A stretch of DNA of 37,407 nucleotides from Acidobacteriota bacterium. GTDB lineage: Bacteria; Acidobacteriota; Vicinamibacteria; Vicinamibacterales; UBA8438. The notes beneath the pieces were generated by a model. The model worked only from the letters and a program-made list of their open reading frames with translations, had not been told where the DNA came from and did not search any database. Each line of letters begins with the position of its first letter. Positions within the stretch are counted from its first letter, which is position 1. The position numbers were made by a program, and so were the translations under genes. Location: contig JAPOYG010000505.1 in assembly GCA_026706755.1 (NCBI GenBank), forward strand, positions 1-37,407. The letters run 5' to 3'. This document shows positions 25,312 to 34,985 of the stretch, one piece after another.

Positions 25312-25343
25312 AGGGCCGGCTCCGCGGGTGCGGAGTCGGCCCT
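25312..25343 (+). terminator. Hairpin terminator candidate between cache gene and PQQ dehydrogenase
   Basis: AGGGCCGGCTCCGC (25312-25325) pairs with GCGGAGTCGGCCCT (25330-25343) with one G-U pair and a 4-nt loop. It is followed by TCGCATC rather than a T-run. It suggests that the downstream dehydrogenase has its own promoter. Confidence 0.45.
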
Positions 25344-25473
25344 TCGCATCTCCGCGCGCTCGTCCCGCGGATCGAGGTCCGCGCGGCCGCCGTTTTGACG
25401 TCCCGAGACGATTGTGCCATCGTCCCGTCAGCCGGGCGGCGCCCGCTTCGGTGGAGGAGGTACGTCAACAGCC

Positions 25474-27534
25474 ATGTGCAGAACGCTCTCGAGTCGGCAC
25501 CCGATCCGTTGGCTTGCGGTCGTGGCCGTTGCCTGCCTGGGAACCGTCGGCGTGAGCGCGCAGGACGGCGCCGCCGATGGTGAATGGGGGGTGTTCGGAG
25601 CGGACGCCGGCGCCACGCGCTATTCGCCGCTCGGCGAGATCCACGCCGGGAACGTCGCGGACCTGGCGGTGGCATGGCGCTGGAGCGCACGAGATCAGGG
25701 CACGCCTCCGCCGTCCGGCCGGACGCAGATCAGTCCCATCGTGGTCAACGGCGTCCTCTATACGACCATCGGCAACCAGCGCAGCGTGATCGCTCTCGAC
25801 GCCGCCACGGGCGAGCCCATCTGGAACTGGCACCCGGGCGACAACGAACGCCGGTGGGGCGACATCATCGAGCCCGTGGCTCGCAGCGCGGGACGCGGCG
25901 TCTCCTACTGGACGGACGGGGCAGGCGACGAGCGCATCTTCGTGGTGACGCCGAGCTTTCAGTTGGCGGCCCTCGACGCCCGGACGGGGAACCTGGTGGA
26001 GAGCTTCGGCGCGGCCGGCGTCGTGGACATGATGGACGACCTGCGCTGGAGCGAGCGGCCGGCCGCGCAGCGCGCGGGTCGCGTGGCCAACACGTCGCCG
26101 GCGGCGATCCTCGGCAACACCCTGGTGGCGTCGATCTCGATGCACACCGGCAGCATTCCGACCCGGGCCTCACCCAACGAGGTCTGGCCCATGAACATGC
26201 CCGGCGACGTGGTGGCGTACGACGCGCGCACGGGCCGGACGCTCTGGCGCTTCAACACCATTCCGAAGGAAGGAGAGTTCGGCGTCGAGACCTGGCTGCA
26301 GGCGGACGAGGCCCTCTGGGAGGTCCCGACCGGCACGCACGACTGGGTGCAGGAGCGTCCGGAGCTCCTCGACGCCTCCTGGAAGTACACGGGGAACGTC
26401 GGGCACTGGGCGCCGGTGACGGCCGACCCGGAGCTCGGCCTGTTCTACGTGGCCACCGAGACTCCCACCAACGACTACTACGGCGGCTACCGGCCGGGCG
26501 ACAACCTCTTCGGCAACTCCGTGTTGGCGCTCGACGCCGAGACCGGCGAGCGCGTGTGGCACTTCCAGCTCACCCACCACGAGCTGTGGGACTACGACAT
26601 CCCCACCGCCCCCATCCTCGTGGACATCGAGGTCGACGGCGTTCCGATCAGGGCGCTGGTGCAGCTCTCGAAGCAGGGGTTCGCGTACGTGCTCGACCGC
26701 CAGACGGGCGAGCCCGTGTGGCCGATCGAGGAGCGGGCCGTGCCGCCGTCCGACGTGCCGGGCGAGCGGGCGTCGCCGACCCAGCCCTTTCCTACCCGCC
26801 CCCCCGCGTTCGAGCGCCAGGGCGTCACCGAGGACGACCTGATCGACTTCACGCCGGAGCTCCGGGCCGAGGCGTTGCAGCTCGTGGAGCAGATCCGGCT
26901 CGGGCCTCTGTACACGCCTCCCTCCCTGATCGAGCCGGGCGTCAACCTCGGCACCCTCGGGCTTCCCGGCGCGGGCGGCGGCGTCAATTGGCCGGGCGGA
27001 GCGGTGGATGTCGAGGCGGGGCTGCTGTTCATACCGTCGCAGACGCGGCCAACGCTGTTCGGATTGACGGACGGCACCGAGGGAACGGGGGTGCGCTACC
27101 ACATCTCGTTCTCGCGCGGCGTTCCGACCGTCCGCGACCTGCCGCTCCTGAAGCCTCCCTACGGCCGGATCACCGCGCTCGACCTGACCGCGGGAGAGAT
27201 GCTGTGGCAGATCCCGCACGGCGAGACGCCCGACTACATCCGGGAGCACCCGGACCTGCAGGGCGTGAACGTGCCGCAGACGGGAATGCTCACGCAGAGC
27301 TCCGGACTGCTCGCCACCTCCACGCTGCTGTTTGCCGGCGAAGGGCAGCGGGGGACTCCCGTGCTCCGCGCGTACGACAAGAGGACGGGTGAGGTCGTGC
27401 ACGAGATTCCGCTGCCGGGCGGACCGACTACGGGCTTCCCGATTACATACAGCGCCGACGGCCGGCAATACCTGGTCGTAGCGGCCCTGGATGAGGAGCG
27501 CATCGCGGAGCTGGTCGCGTTCACCGTCGAGTAG
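25474..27534 (+). CDS. Exported PQQ-dependent dehydrogenase (membrane GDH/quinate type), second copy
   Basis: 686 aa from ATG 25474, downstream of a GGAGGAGG tract (12 nt, slightly long spacing). A signal peptide (WLAVVAVACLGTVGVSAQ) precedes a quinoprotein propeller very similar to the product at 6490-8490: WGVFGADAGATRYSPLGEI, VIALDAATGEPIW, GRGVSYWTDGAGDERIF, WKYTGNVGHWAPVTADPELG, PTNDYYGGYRPGDNLFGNS, HFQLTHHELWDYDIPTAP (about 363-380) and LKPPYGRITALDLTAGEM. There is no CxxCH heme motif. The substrate is not predictable. It is monocistronic by context: a hairpin upstream and a convergent neighbour downstream. Confidence 0.92.
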   Translation: MCRTLSSRHPIRWLAVVAVACLGTVGVSAQDGAADGEWGVFGADAGATRYSPLGEIHAGNVADLAVAWRWSARDQGTPPPSGRTQISPIVVNGVLYTTIGNQRSVIALDAATGEPIWNWHPGDNERRWGDIIEPVARSAGRGVSYWTDGAGDERIFVVTPSFQLAALDARTGNLVESFGAAGVVDMMDDLRWSERPAAQRAGRVANTSPAAILGNTLVASISMHTGSIPTRASPNEVWPMNMPGDVVAYDARTGRTLWRFNTIPKEGEFGVETWLQADEALWEVPTGTHDWVQERPELLDASWKYTGNVGHWAPVTADPELGLFYVATETPTNDYYGGYRPGDNLFGNSVLALDAETGERVWHFQLTHHELWDYDIPTAPILVDIEVDGVPIRALVQLSKQGFAYVLDRQTGEPVWPIEERAVPPSDVPGERASPTQPFPTRPPAFERQGVTEDDLIDFTPELRAEALQLVEQIRLGPLYTPPSLIEPGVNLGTLGLPGAGGGVNWPGGAVDVEAGLLFIPSQTRPTLFGLTDGTEGTGVRYHISFSRGVPTVRDLPLLKPPYGRITALDLTAGEMLWQIPHGETPDYIREHPDLQGVNVPQTGMLTQSSGLLATSTLLFAGEGQRGTPVLRAYDKRTGEVVHEIPLPGGPTTGFPITYSADGRQYLVVAALDEERIAELVAFTVE

Positions 27535-27540
27535 TGCGGT

Positions 27541-27557
27541 CCGGCGGGAGTCGCCGG
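27541..27557. terminator. Small hairpin between convergent PQQ dehydrogenase genes
   Basis: CCGGCG (27541-27546) pairs with CGCCGG (27552-27557), loop GGAGT, directly after the stop of the second dehydrogenase. It is short and has no T-tract. Confidence 0.3.
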
Positions 27558-27629
27558 CGCCCGTTATCCGGCGGCCGACCGTGCCTCAGCGGGGCGCTTC
27601 GGGACGAGTGACGCGGGGACGAGCCGCGT

Positions 27630-29402
27630 TCAGGGCAATCCGAACACGAACAGATTGTTGCCGACGCTGGGGCGCAGCTCCGGTGTAAGCAGCATGTGGC
27701 CGCTGACGGTCGCCGCCGTGCCGGTGCTGATCGCCACGTACTGCCGGCCGTCGACGGCGTAGGTGATCGGGAAGCCGGTGATCGGCGAGCCGAGGTTGAT
27801 CTCCCACAGCACTTCGCCGGTCTCGTGGTCGAGGGCCCGGAAGCGCCCGTTGCCGTCGCCCCCGAAGACCAGCCCCCCGCCGGTCGCGACGAGTGAGGTC
27901 GTGACCGCCCGTTGCTCGTAGACCCACGTAATTTCGCCCGTCTCCGCCGAGATCGCCTGCACCGTGCCGACCTGGTCCGTCCCCGGCGCGATCTGGTTGC
28001 GCACGGCGAGGGCGTAGATGGCCAGCCCTCCCTCGCGCGTCGCCAGCATCCGCGCGCAGACGTTGCGGAGCGGGAAGTACATCGTGTTGGTCAGCGGACT
28101 GTAGGCGCCCGCCTCCCAGTCCTTGCCGCCGATCCACGTCGGGCAGGCCAGGACCTCCTGCCCCAGGGAGCTGAAGACGACCTCGGCGTTCTCCGAGACT
28201 TCGCCTGTGGCCCCGTCGATGTCGCTGATGACGTTCTGCGTCACCGTCGGCGTCGCCCAGAGGAACTCGCCCGTCTCGCGGTCGAGCGTGTAGACCACGC
28301 CGGTCTTGCCCGGGATGCCGGTCAGCACCCGGCGCACCTCGCCGGGCACGATGCGCGGGTTGATCCAGCTCACCGCGGCCGGGTCGGGCGCCACCGCGGT
28401 GTCGACCAGCATCCTCTCGAACGGGTGGTCGAGGTCCCAGTGATCGTTCAGGTGCTGGTAGTACCAGCGGATCTCGCCGGTGTCGCCGTCGAGGGCCAGC
28501 GTGGAGTTGTGGTAGAGGTGCTTGTTCCCCGCGCCGCCGAGAAGGAACTTGGGCGCCGGCGAGGTGACCGACGTTCCGATGTAGACCAGGTTCAGCTCCG
28601 GGTCGTAGCTCGGCGCCATCCAGGCGCCGACGTGCAGCCGCTCCTCGAAGGGGACCCCGCCCCAGGTCTCGTCGCCCGGCTCGCCGGGGGCGGGTATCGT
28701 CCGGCGGCGCCACAGCTCGGCACCGGTCGCGGCGTCGTGGGCGGTGATGACGCAGGCGTCGGGGCCGCCCCGCGGCAGGCAGCCGCGGCCCGAGAAGATC
28801 TTCCCGTTCGCGACGATGGGGCCGGAAGTCTGGTGGGCGGGATGCGTCCGGTAGTCGAGGATGCGCGTCTCCCACACGGGCTCGCCGGTGGTGGCGTCGA
28901 GGGCGAAGACGGAGTCGTCGGCGCTGGTGTCGATGATCAGGCGGCCGTAGATGGCGATGTTGCGGTTGTTGTCGAGCAGGCCGCCTGCCGGCAGGTACTC
29001 GTCGAGATCGTCGGGCCGCGGACGCTGGTGCTCCCAGAGGAGGTCGCCGGTCACGGCGTCGATCGCCTGGATGACGTCCGCCGGGTTCGGCATGTAGAGC
29101 ACGCCGCCGTACGCCAGCGGTGTCCCCTGCTGGCTGCCCGGCCGCAGGGCGCGGGTCCAGACCAGGCGCAGGTCGGCGACGTTGTCGCGGTCGATCTGGT
29201 CGAGCGGGCTGTAGCCCCACCCGTCGAGCGTGCGCCGCCACGTCAGCCAGTCGCCGGGCGCCGGGCGGCGCAGCATCTCGTCGGTGACCGGCTCGAACGG
29301 GACCTCCGGCTGGGCGCCGGCCGGAACGGAACCTGCCGCGAGCAGCGGGAGCGCCAGGGCGAGAATCAGAGCACCGCGGGTACTGAAGCTCGGACTGTCC
29401 AT
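27630..29402 (-). CDS. Exported PQQ-dependent alcohol dehydrogenase (methanol/ethanol dehydrogenase type, heme-less)
   Basis: 590 aa. A signal peptide (ALILALALPLLAAGSVPAGA) is followed by the eight-bladed propeller of the alcohol-dehydrogenase branch: GDWLTWRRTLDGWGYSPLDQ, NVADLRLVWTRAL, GTPLAYGGVLYMPNPADVIQ, VFALDATTGEPVWET, ETWGGVPFEERLHVGAWMAP, YYQHLNDHWDLDHPF (about 315-330), and the C-terminal block TTSLVATGGGLVFGGDGNGR and GSPITGFPITYAVDGRQYVA. It differs from the two GDH-type enzymes in this window. No CxxCH motif is present, so an outside acceptor is needed. It is 25 nt behind the ankyrin gene and is the last gene of the long minus-strand cluster. The ribosome site GGAGGGAG is about 9 nt before ATG 29402. 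Confidence 0.92.
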   Translation of the reverse strand: MDSPSFSTRGALILALALPLLAAGSVPAGAQPEVPFEPVTDEMLRRPAPGDWLTWRRTLDGWGYSPLDQIDRDNVADLRLVWTRALRPGSQQGTPLAYGGVLYMPNPADVIQAIDAVTGDLLWEHQRPRPDDLDEYLPAGGLLDNNRNIAIYGRLIIDTSADDSVFALDATTGEPVWETRILDYRTHPAHQTSGPIVANGKIFSGRGCLPRGGPDACVITAHDAATGAELWRRRTIPAPGEPGDETWGGVPFEERLHVGAWMAPSYDPELNLVYIGTSVTSPAPKFLLGGAGNKHLYHNSTLALDGDTGEIRWYYQHLNDHWDLDHPFERMLVDTAVAPDPAAVSWINPRIVPGEVRRVLTGIPGKTGVVYTLDRETGEFLWATPTVTQNVISDIDGATGEVSENAEVVFSSLGQEVLACPTWIGGKDWEAGAYSPLTNTMYFPLRNVCARMLATREGGLAIYALAVRNQIAPGTDQVGTVQAISAETGEITWVYEQRAVTTSLVATGGGLVFGGDGNGRFRALDHETGEVLWEINLGSPITGFPITYAVDGRQYVAISTGTAATVSGHMLLTPELRPSVGNNLFVFGLP

Positions 29403-29427
29403 CTTCGGGACTCCCTCCGCACGAGGA

Positions 29428-30909
29428 TCACTGTGCGCCCAGCGCGCGCAGGAGATCGCCGGTGCTCGTGCGGGTGACGAGCGTGGCGCCGCCTACGTTC
29501 ACGAAGCGCTCCGCGACGTCGAGCGGCGTCTCGCCGCGTTCGTTCTCGACGTGCACGGTGGCTCCCCCCTCCACCAGGAGCTCGACGAGGGCGTCGGACC
29601 GCACGAGAGCGGCACCGTGCAGGGCGGTGTCGCCGGCCGCATTGGCGGCGTTGAGGTCGCCGCCGAGCGTGCGGATGAACGCGACGGACTCCAGCGCCCG
29701 ATGCTCGGTCACCAGGCTCAACGCAAGGTTGCGCCCGACACCCGCGGCGGCCATCAGCGGCGTGGTGCCGCGGTGGACGCGCGCCTGCCCGTCGAAGACG
29801 GCGCCGGTCACGTCGGCCGTCGTCGCCATCCGCGGATCGGCCCCGTTCGCCGCGAGCACGCGCAGCACCTCGACGTCCGCCGCCATGGCCGCGAGCCAGA
29901 ACGGCGTGGCTCCCCCCAGCGAGCTCAGGACGGACGCGTTGAAGCCGACCTGGGGCGGCGGCTTGACGAGCCGGGCGTTCGGGTTCGCGCCGTGGGCCAG
30001 CAGCGCCCCGATGAGGTCCAGCTTCCCGGCAGGTACTCCGCCCAGGGCGCGCCACTCGTCGTCGCGCGCGGTGACGATGCCCCGCGGCCCCGTGAGCTCG
30101 CTCTCCCAGGAGCCGGCCGCCCAATGCAGCGCCGTGAATCCGGCGCCCACGACGTTCGGATCGGCTCCCCGCTCCAGGAACCACACCGCGAGCGGCGCGT
30201 GACCCCGGACCGTGGCCAAGACGAGCGGGGTGAGGCCGCTCGGGGACGCCTCGTCGACGCGGGCGCCGGCGTCGGCGAGCAGCCGGGCGGAGGCGAGATC
30301 GCCTTCCCGCGCCGCGAAGAGCATCGGCGTGAACGCGCCGGCGGACCGCGCGTGAACGTCCGCCCCACTGGCGATCAGCGCCCGAGCGACGCCGGGATGC
30401 GCCTTCGAGACGGCCCACATCAGGGCCGTCTGACTCCCGATCGACTCCGTCGCGTTCACGTGCGCGCCGTGCGCGAGCAGGGCCTCGACCGCCCCGACGC
30501 TGCCCGTCCGCGCGGCCGTCATCAGCGGCGTCTCGCCCGTCGACCGCGGGGCGTTCGGGTCCGCGCCGGCCTGGAGCAATCGATGCACCAGGGCGGGGCT
30601 GGCGTTCCCGGCGGCGAGCGCGAGCGGTGTGACCCCGAAGTCGTTGGAGGCGTTCACGTCCGCCCCCGCCCGAAGCAGGAGCTCCACGGCGTCGGAATCG
30701 TCCCAGTGCGCGGCCCAATGGAGCGCCGTCGCGCCGTCCGGCTGAGCGGCGTGGACGTCCACCCCGTGCGCCAGCAGGACGCGCACTGCCGCCGTGTCCT
30801 GGCGCTTCATCGCGTCGACGATCCGAAGATCGCCGCCGGCGGCCTGCAGCGACGCCGCCAGCGTGGCGAGCATCACCCCGCCTCCGAGCCCGGCTCTGGC
30901 CATTCGCAT
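29428..30909 (-). CDS. Exported ankyrin-repeat protein
   Basis: 493 aa. A short signal (LGGGVMLATLAASLQAAGG) is followed by ankyrin repeats through nearly the whole chain: GATALHWAAHWDDSDAVELL with LRAGADVNASNDFGVTPLAL, then GETPLMTAARTGSVGAVEAL, SQTALMWAVSKAHPGVARAL, SGLTPLVLATVRGHAPLAVW, and the last ones GDTALHGAALVRSDALVELL and GETPLDVAERF. I count about ten repeats. A less regular insert (about 260-330) breaks the array. Bacterial exported ankyrin proteins serve as binding scaffolds in the periplasm. It follows the DUF1552 gene by 89 nt and precedes the PQQ alcohol dehydrogenase by 25 nt. ATG 30903 is an alternative start. Confidence 0.9.
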   Translation of the reverse strand: MRMARAGLGGGVMLATLAASLQAAGGDLRIVDAMKRQDTAAVRVLLAHGVDVHAAQPDGATALHWAAHWDDSDAVELLLRAGADVNASNDFGVTPLALAAGNASPALVHRLLQAGADPNAPRSTGETPLMTAARTGSVGAVEALLAHGAHVNATESIGSQTALMWAVSKAHPGVARALIASGADVHARSAGAFTPMLFAAREGDLASARLLADAGARVDEASPSGLTPLVLATVRGHAPLAVWFLERGADPNVVGAGFTALHWAAGSWESELTGPRGIVTARDDEWRALGGVPAGKLDLIGALLAHGANPNARLVKPPPQVGFNASVLSSLGGATPFWLAAMAADVEVLRVLAANGADPRMATTADVTGAVFDGQARVHRGTTPLMAAAGVGRNLALSLVTEHRALESVAFIRTLGGDLNAANAAGDTALHGAALVRSDALVELLVEGGATVHVENERGETPLDVAERFVNVGGATLVTRTSTGDLLRALGAQ

Positions 30910-30998
30910 CGTGTCTCGCCTGTCTTCGGCCTTCCGCGCACCGCCACCGCGACTCCCGGACCGACCGCGCTTCCCGTGGGCCGCGCGGGCCGGCGGTC

Positions 30999-32357
30999 CT
31001 ACAGGTCCGAGAGCTCGGTCAGCTCGCCCGTGCTGTCCCCGATCCGCTCGACCGGCACCCCGACCTTGTCGAGCAGGCTCACGTAGAGGTTCGCCAGCGG
31101 CGTCCCGTCTCCGTAGCGCACGTGGCGGCCCCCGGAGAGCCCGCCCGCCCCGCCGCCGGCCACCAGGATGGGCAGTCGGCGGGGTGTATGCAGGTTGCTG
31201 TTGCTCATCCCGCTGCCGTAGACGATCGCCACGTGGTCGAGGAGCGACCCGTCGCCGTCCGGCGTGGATCGCAGCCGCTCGAGGTAGTCGGCGAACAGGC
31301 GGACGTGGAACGTGTTGACCATCGTCAGCTTCGCCAGCTTCTCCGCGTCGTTGTGGTGGTGCGACAGCGGGTGGTGCTGGTCGGGCACGCCGATCTCCGG
31401 ATAGGTCCGGTTGCTGATCTCCTTGGCCACCATGAACGTGATGACGCGGGTGAGGTCGGCCTGGTAGGCGAGCACCTGCAGGTCGAACATGACGCGGGCG
31501 TAGTCCTCGAAGGACTCCGGGATGCCGCCCGAGGGGCGCTCCACCGCCGGCAACTCGCGCGCTCCCTGTCGCTCGGCGTTCTCGATCCGGCGCTCGACAT
31601 CCCGGATGGCGTCCAGATACTCGGCGAGCTTGGCGCGATCCGGCGCCCCGAGCTCCCGATCGAGGCGGCGAACCTTGTCCGACACCGAGTCGAGGATGCT
31701 GCGCTCGGCTTCCAGGCGGGCCAGACGGTCCGCCGGGTCGGTGCTGTCGCTGTCGCCGAACAGGCGCTCGAACGCCGCGCGCGGATTGTTCTCCATCGGC
31801 AGCGGCGTCGTCGGACTGCGCCAGCAGAGGGTGTTGACGTAGGCGCAACTGAAGCCCGCGTCGCATGCGCCGGCCATCTCCGTCGACTCCAGGCTGAGCT
31901 CGAGCGACGCCACCTGCGTCCGGCGGCCGAGCTCCGTCGCGGCGATCTGGTCCATCGAGACGCCCGCCTCGACGTCGGCGCCCTCGGTCGGCTTCGCGTG
32001 CACGCCGGTCAGGAACGCCCCGCCGATGCGTCCGTGCCCACCCGCGGGCTCGCCCTTGACCGCGAGCGCCGGGCGGTTGTCGAGCCCGGTCAACACCAGC
32101 AGACGATCCCGGAACGGCGAGAGCGGGGCGAGGATCGGCGAGAACTCGAAGTCCACCCCCTCGCCGGCAGGCGTCCAGTTGTCCATCACGGCGCCGTGCG
32201 GCACGTAGACGACGCCCAGGCGCCGCACGGGCCGGGCCGCCGTGTTGCGCAGGGCCGCGTAGGCCGGCACCATGCCGTCCAGCAGGGGCAACGCGATGGT
32301 GGCGCCGAGGCCGCGCAGGACGGTCCGCCGAGGGATGGCCTGCTTCGTGATGATCAT
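30999..32357 (-). CDS. Tat-exported DUF1552 protein, copy 2
   Basis: 452 aa. A Tat signal (IPRRTVLRGLGATIALPLLD) leads into the DUF1552 domain: RRLGVVYVPHGAVMDNWTP, LLVLTGLDNRPAL, GGHGRIGGAFLTGVHAKPT, SLELSLESTEMAGACDAGFS, WRSPTTPLPMENNPRAAFER, VMFDLQVLAYQADLTRVITF, HHPLSHHHNDAEKL and a terminal LLDHVAIVYGSGMSNSNLHT. The family is related to alkaline-phosphatase/sulfatase-like DUF1501 proteins; no biochemical role is established to my knowledge. The ATG overlaps the stop of the upstream DUF1592 gene by 4 nt (ATGA), so the two are translationally coupled and likely act together. Confidence 0.92.
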   Translation of the reverse strand: MIITKQAIPRRTVLRGLGATIALPLLDGMVPAYAALRNTAARPVRRLGVVYVPHGAVMDNWTPAGEGVDFEFSPILAPLSPFRDRLLVLTGLDNRPALAVKGEPAGGHGRIGGAFLTGVHAKPTEGADVEAGVSMDQIAATELGRRTQVASLELSLESTEMAGACDAGFSCAYVNTLCWRSPTTPLPMENNPRAAFERLFGDSDSTDPADRLARLEAERSILDSVSDKVRRLDRELGAPDRAKLAEYLDAIRDVERRIENAERQGARELPAVERPSGGIPESFEDYARVMFDLQVLAYQADLTRVITFMVAKEISNRTYPEIGVPDQHHPLSHHHNDAEKLAKLTMVNTFHVRLFADYLERLRSTPDGDGSLLDHVAIVYGSGMSNSNLHTPRRLPILVAGGGAGGLSGGRHVRYGDGTPLANLYVSLLDKVGVPVERIGDSTGELTELSDL

Positions 32358-34777
32358 GGCTCCGGTCTCCTGATCCGCATCGTGAAGGGCGTGCTCTCGA
32401 CGATTCCGAGGATGATCGAGGACCAGCGATAGTCGTCCGGGCGCGCCTCCCGCACGATCGCCCGGATGGCCGGCATGTCGTAGTGCTCGACGCCTCGGCC
32501 CACCGCGTACGTCAGCAGACGGCTCGTCACCGTGGTGACGAACTCCTCCGCGCGATCCTCCAGCAGCCGCCGCAGGTCCGCCGCGCCGTCGAAGGTGGTG
32601 CCGTTCGGCAGCGAGCCGGAAGCGTCGATCGGAAGGCCGCGGTCGCTGGTCCGCCACCGCCCGATGCCGTCGAAGTTCTCGAGCGCGAAGCCGAGCGGGT
32701 CCATCCGCGCGTGGCAGCTCGCGCAGACCGCGTTGGCGCGATGCCGTTCCAGGCGCTCCCGCATCGAGCGCGGCGTGCCGGCCTCGTCGACCTCCTCGAG
32801 CTCGGGCACGTCGGGCGGCGGCGCCGGCGGCGGGGCACCGAGGATGTTCTCCAGCAGCCACTTGCCGCGTACCACCGGAGACGTTCGCGTCGCGTAGGAG
32901 GTCACCGTCAGGATGCTGCCGTGCCCCAGGAGACCCCTCCGCGCCTCGTCGGCCAGCGCCACTCGCCGGAAGTGGCCGCCGTGGACGTTCGGGACGTCGT
33001 AGTGCTGGGCCAGGCGCTCGTTCAGGAACGTGTAGTCGGCCGTCAGCAGCTCGACGACGCTGCGGTCGTGGTCGAGCTGGCTCGCGACGAACAGCTCCGT
33101 CTCCCGCTCGAATGCGCGGCGAAGGTTGTCGTCGAACTCGGGGAACTCCCGCACGTCGGGCGTCACGGCACGCACGTTCCGCAGGTGCAGCCACTGCGCG
33201 GCGAAGTTCTCGACGAGCGCCGCCGCGCGGTCGTCCGCCAGCATGCGCCGCACCTGCCGTCGGAGAACGGCGGGTCGGCTCAGCCGTCCGGCGGTCGCGA
33301 GCGCGACGAGCTCGTCGTCGGGGATGCTGCTCCAGAGGAAAAAGGACAGCCGCGACGCCAGCTCGAGGTCGCTCAGGCGGTAGGCGGTCCCGGCCGGCAC
33401 GTGCGCGGGGTCGCGCTCGACGCGGAACAGGAACTCGGGGTCGACCAGGATCCGCTCGAGGGCGCGCCGTATGCCGGCGTCGAAGTCGCCCGCGCGGCGA
33501 CCGGCTTCGTACTGGCGCAGGAGCGGCCGCAGATCGTCCTCGGCCACCGGCCGCCGCCAGGCCCGCCGCGCCAGGGTTCGCAGGATCTGCCGGGCGCAGC
33601 CCCGTTCGTCCTGGGGGGCGTCCGGCCGGCAGACGAAGATCCGACGCCGGCTCGGGCTGTCGCCGACTCCTTCGACGTCGTACGGACCGGCGATGTCGAT
33701 GCTCTGCACGCCGGTCTGCCGAAAGCTGATGCTGCCCACCGGGAGGTACGCGGGCGTCAATCCTTCCGGAGCCGACGTGATCGCCGCGAACGCCGCGCCG
33801 ACGAGCCGCGAGCCGGCCTTCACCCGCACGCGGACCACCACCGGCCGGTCCGCGCCCCCGTAGTCAACCGTCTCGGCGACCTCCGGTCCACCCGCCCCCG
33901 GATCCCCCAGCGGCACGAGCGCCAGCCGCTCGCCGTCGAGTCGGATGTCGAGCTGCTCGCGCGACGTTCGCGGCGGACGGCTCGTGAGGTGGATGGCGAT
34001 CTCGTACTCGCCGTCGAGAGGGAAGAGGTGTCGAAGCGCCAGACCGCCGCGCGTTCCGAACGGCAACTCCTCGCTCATGCGGTCGTCCTGCACGAGCGCC
34101 TTCGGCACGCGATACGTCTCCACCCCCGGACGCAGGGCGGGATCGCCGATCGCCAGCCGGCTGATCCTGCGGGCGGCCAGCAGGTATCGCTCGAGCAGCC
34201 CGGGGGAGAACGCCAGCGCATCCGCGATGTTGTCGAAGCCGAAGGCCTGATCGTCGGCCGGCAGCAACGTCCGGGCGTCAATCTCCACCGCCAGCAGATC
34301 GCGGATGGCATTGGCGTACTCGACCCGATTCAGCCGATGCAGGGCCGGCCGTCCCGGATTCGGCCGAGCGGCTGCCACGCGATCGAGGCCGTCCTCCAGC
34401 CACGAAGCGAACGCGTCGTAGGTTTCGGGCGCCGGCCGCGCCCGCGGGGGCGGCGGCATCTCGCGGGTCCGCAGCTTCTGGACGACCCTCTCCCACACCG
34501 GCGCATCTGCGGCGAGGTCGTGGATGTCGACGTTGTCGAGGGTCAGGTGGGCGGTGCGGAGGCGTGCGTTATGGCAGGTGACGCAGTAGCGATCGAGGAC
34601 GGCGCGATAGGTGGAGGCGGCGGACGGCTCGATTCCGGCCGCCGATGCGGGCGCCCCCGGCGGCCGGGCCGCCTCGGCTGCACGCGCGGGCTCCGCCGAG
34701 CCCACCAGGCAGGCGGCCGCGATCGCGCCGACGACGACATGCTCCCCGATCCGGCCGCCCGGGTGCATCTGTCGCAT
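32354..34777 (-). CDS. Exported cytochrome-like DUF1592 multidomain protein, copy 2
   Basis: 807 aa from ATG 34777 (ATG 34768 also possible), which directly precedes a signal helix (HVVVGAIAAACLVGSAEPA). Domain order follows the planctomycete-type set: N-terminal cytochrome c-like region with CVTCHN (Cys65, Cys68, His69), DUF1587 (ALHRLNRVEYANAIRDLLAV), a carbohydrate-binding-like middle part, DUF1595 (LRTLARRAWRRPVAEDDLRP), DUF1592 (YRLSDLELASRLSFFLWSSI, TADYTFLNERLAQHY), DUF1588 (GHGSILTVTSYATRTSPVVR, with CASCHARMDPLG, Cys685) and DUF1585 at the end (TYAVGRGVEHYDMPAIRAIV). The two CxxCH motifs suggest c-type heme; reports of activity are lacking. The gene is coupled to the DUF1552 gene that follows. 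Confidence 0.92.
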   Translation of the reverse strand: MRQMHPGGRIGEHVVVGAIAAACLVGSAEPARAAEAARPPGAPASAAGIEPSAASTYRAVLDRYCVTCHNARLRTAHLTLDNVDIHDLAADAPVWERVVQKLRTREMPPPPRARPAPETYDAFASWLEDGLDRVAAARPNPGRPALHRLNRVEYANAIRDLLAVEIDARTLLPADDQAFGFDNIADALAFSPGLLERYLLAARRISRLAIGDPALRPGVETYRVPKALVQDDRMSEELPFGTRGGLALRHLFPLDGEYEIAIHLTSRPPRTSREQLDIRLDGERLALVPLGDPGAGGPEVAETVDYGGADRPVVVRVRVKAGSRLVGAAFAAITSAPEGLTPAYLPVGSISFRQTGVQSIDIAGPYDVEGVGDSPSRRRIFVCRPDAPQDERGCARQILRTLARRAWRRPVAEDDLRPLLRQYEAGRRAGDFDAGIRRALERILVDPEFLFRVERDPAHVPAGTAYRLSDLELASRLSFFLWSSIPDDELVALATAGRLSRPAVLRRQVRRMLADDRAAALVENFAAQWLHLRNVRAVTPDVREFPEFDDNLRRAFERETELFVASQLDHDRSVVELLTADYTFLNERLAQHYDVPNVHGGHFRRVALADEARRGLLGHGSILTVTSYATRTSPVVRGKWLLENILGAPPPAPPPDVPELEEVDEAGTPRSMRERLERHRANAVCASCHARMDPLGFALENFDGIGRWRTSDRGLPIDASGSLPNGTTFDGAADLRRLLEDRAEEFVTTVTSRLLTYAVGRGVEHYDMPAIRAIVREARPDDYRWSSIILGIVESTPFTMRIRRPEP

Positions 34778-34985
34778 ATCGCCCACCGTACCTCGCGACC
34801 CTGGGACCCCGGCGGGTCGGGCATCGCGCCGCGGGAACACACCGTACGCCTGGAACCAGCCGCGGCAAGTCGGCCGCGGTACATCCCGGGCGCCACGCAG
34901 CGGGAACCGCCGTCCGCCGGGCACCGGCCGCGAGCAGAGAACGGCCACGGACCGGGCTCCCGCACCCCGGCCCGACGCTCAGCCT
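34778..34985. other. Intergenic gap between the two DUF1592-DUF1552 pairs
   Basis: 208 nt, GC-rich. I see no clear terminator or promoter; the second pair may be read through from the first or have its own start. Confidence 0.35.
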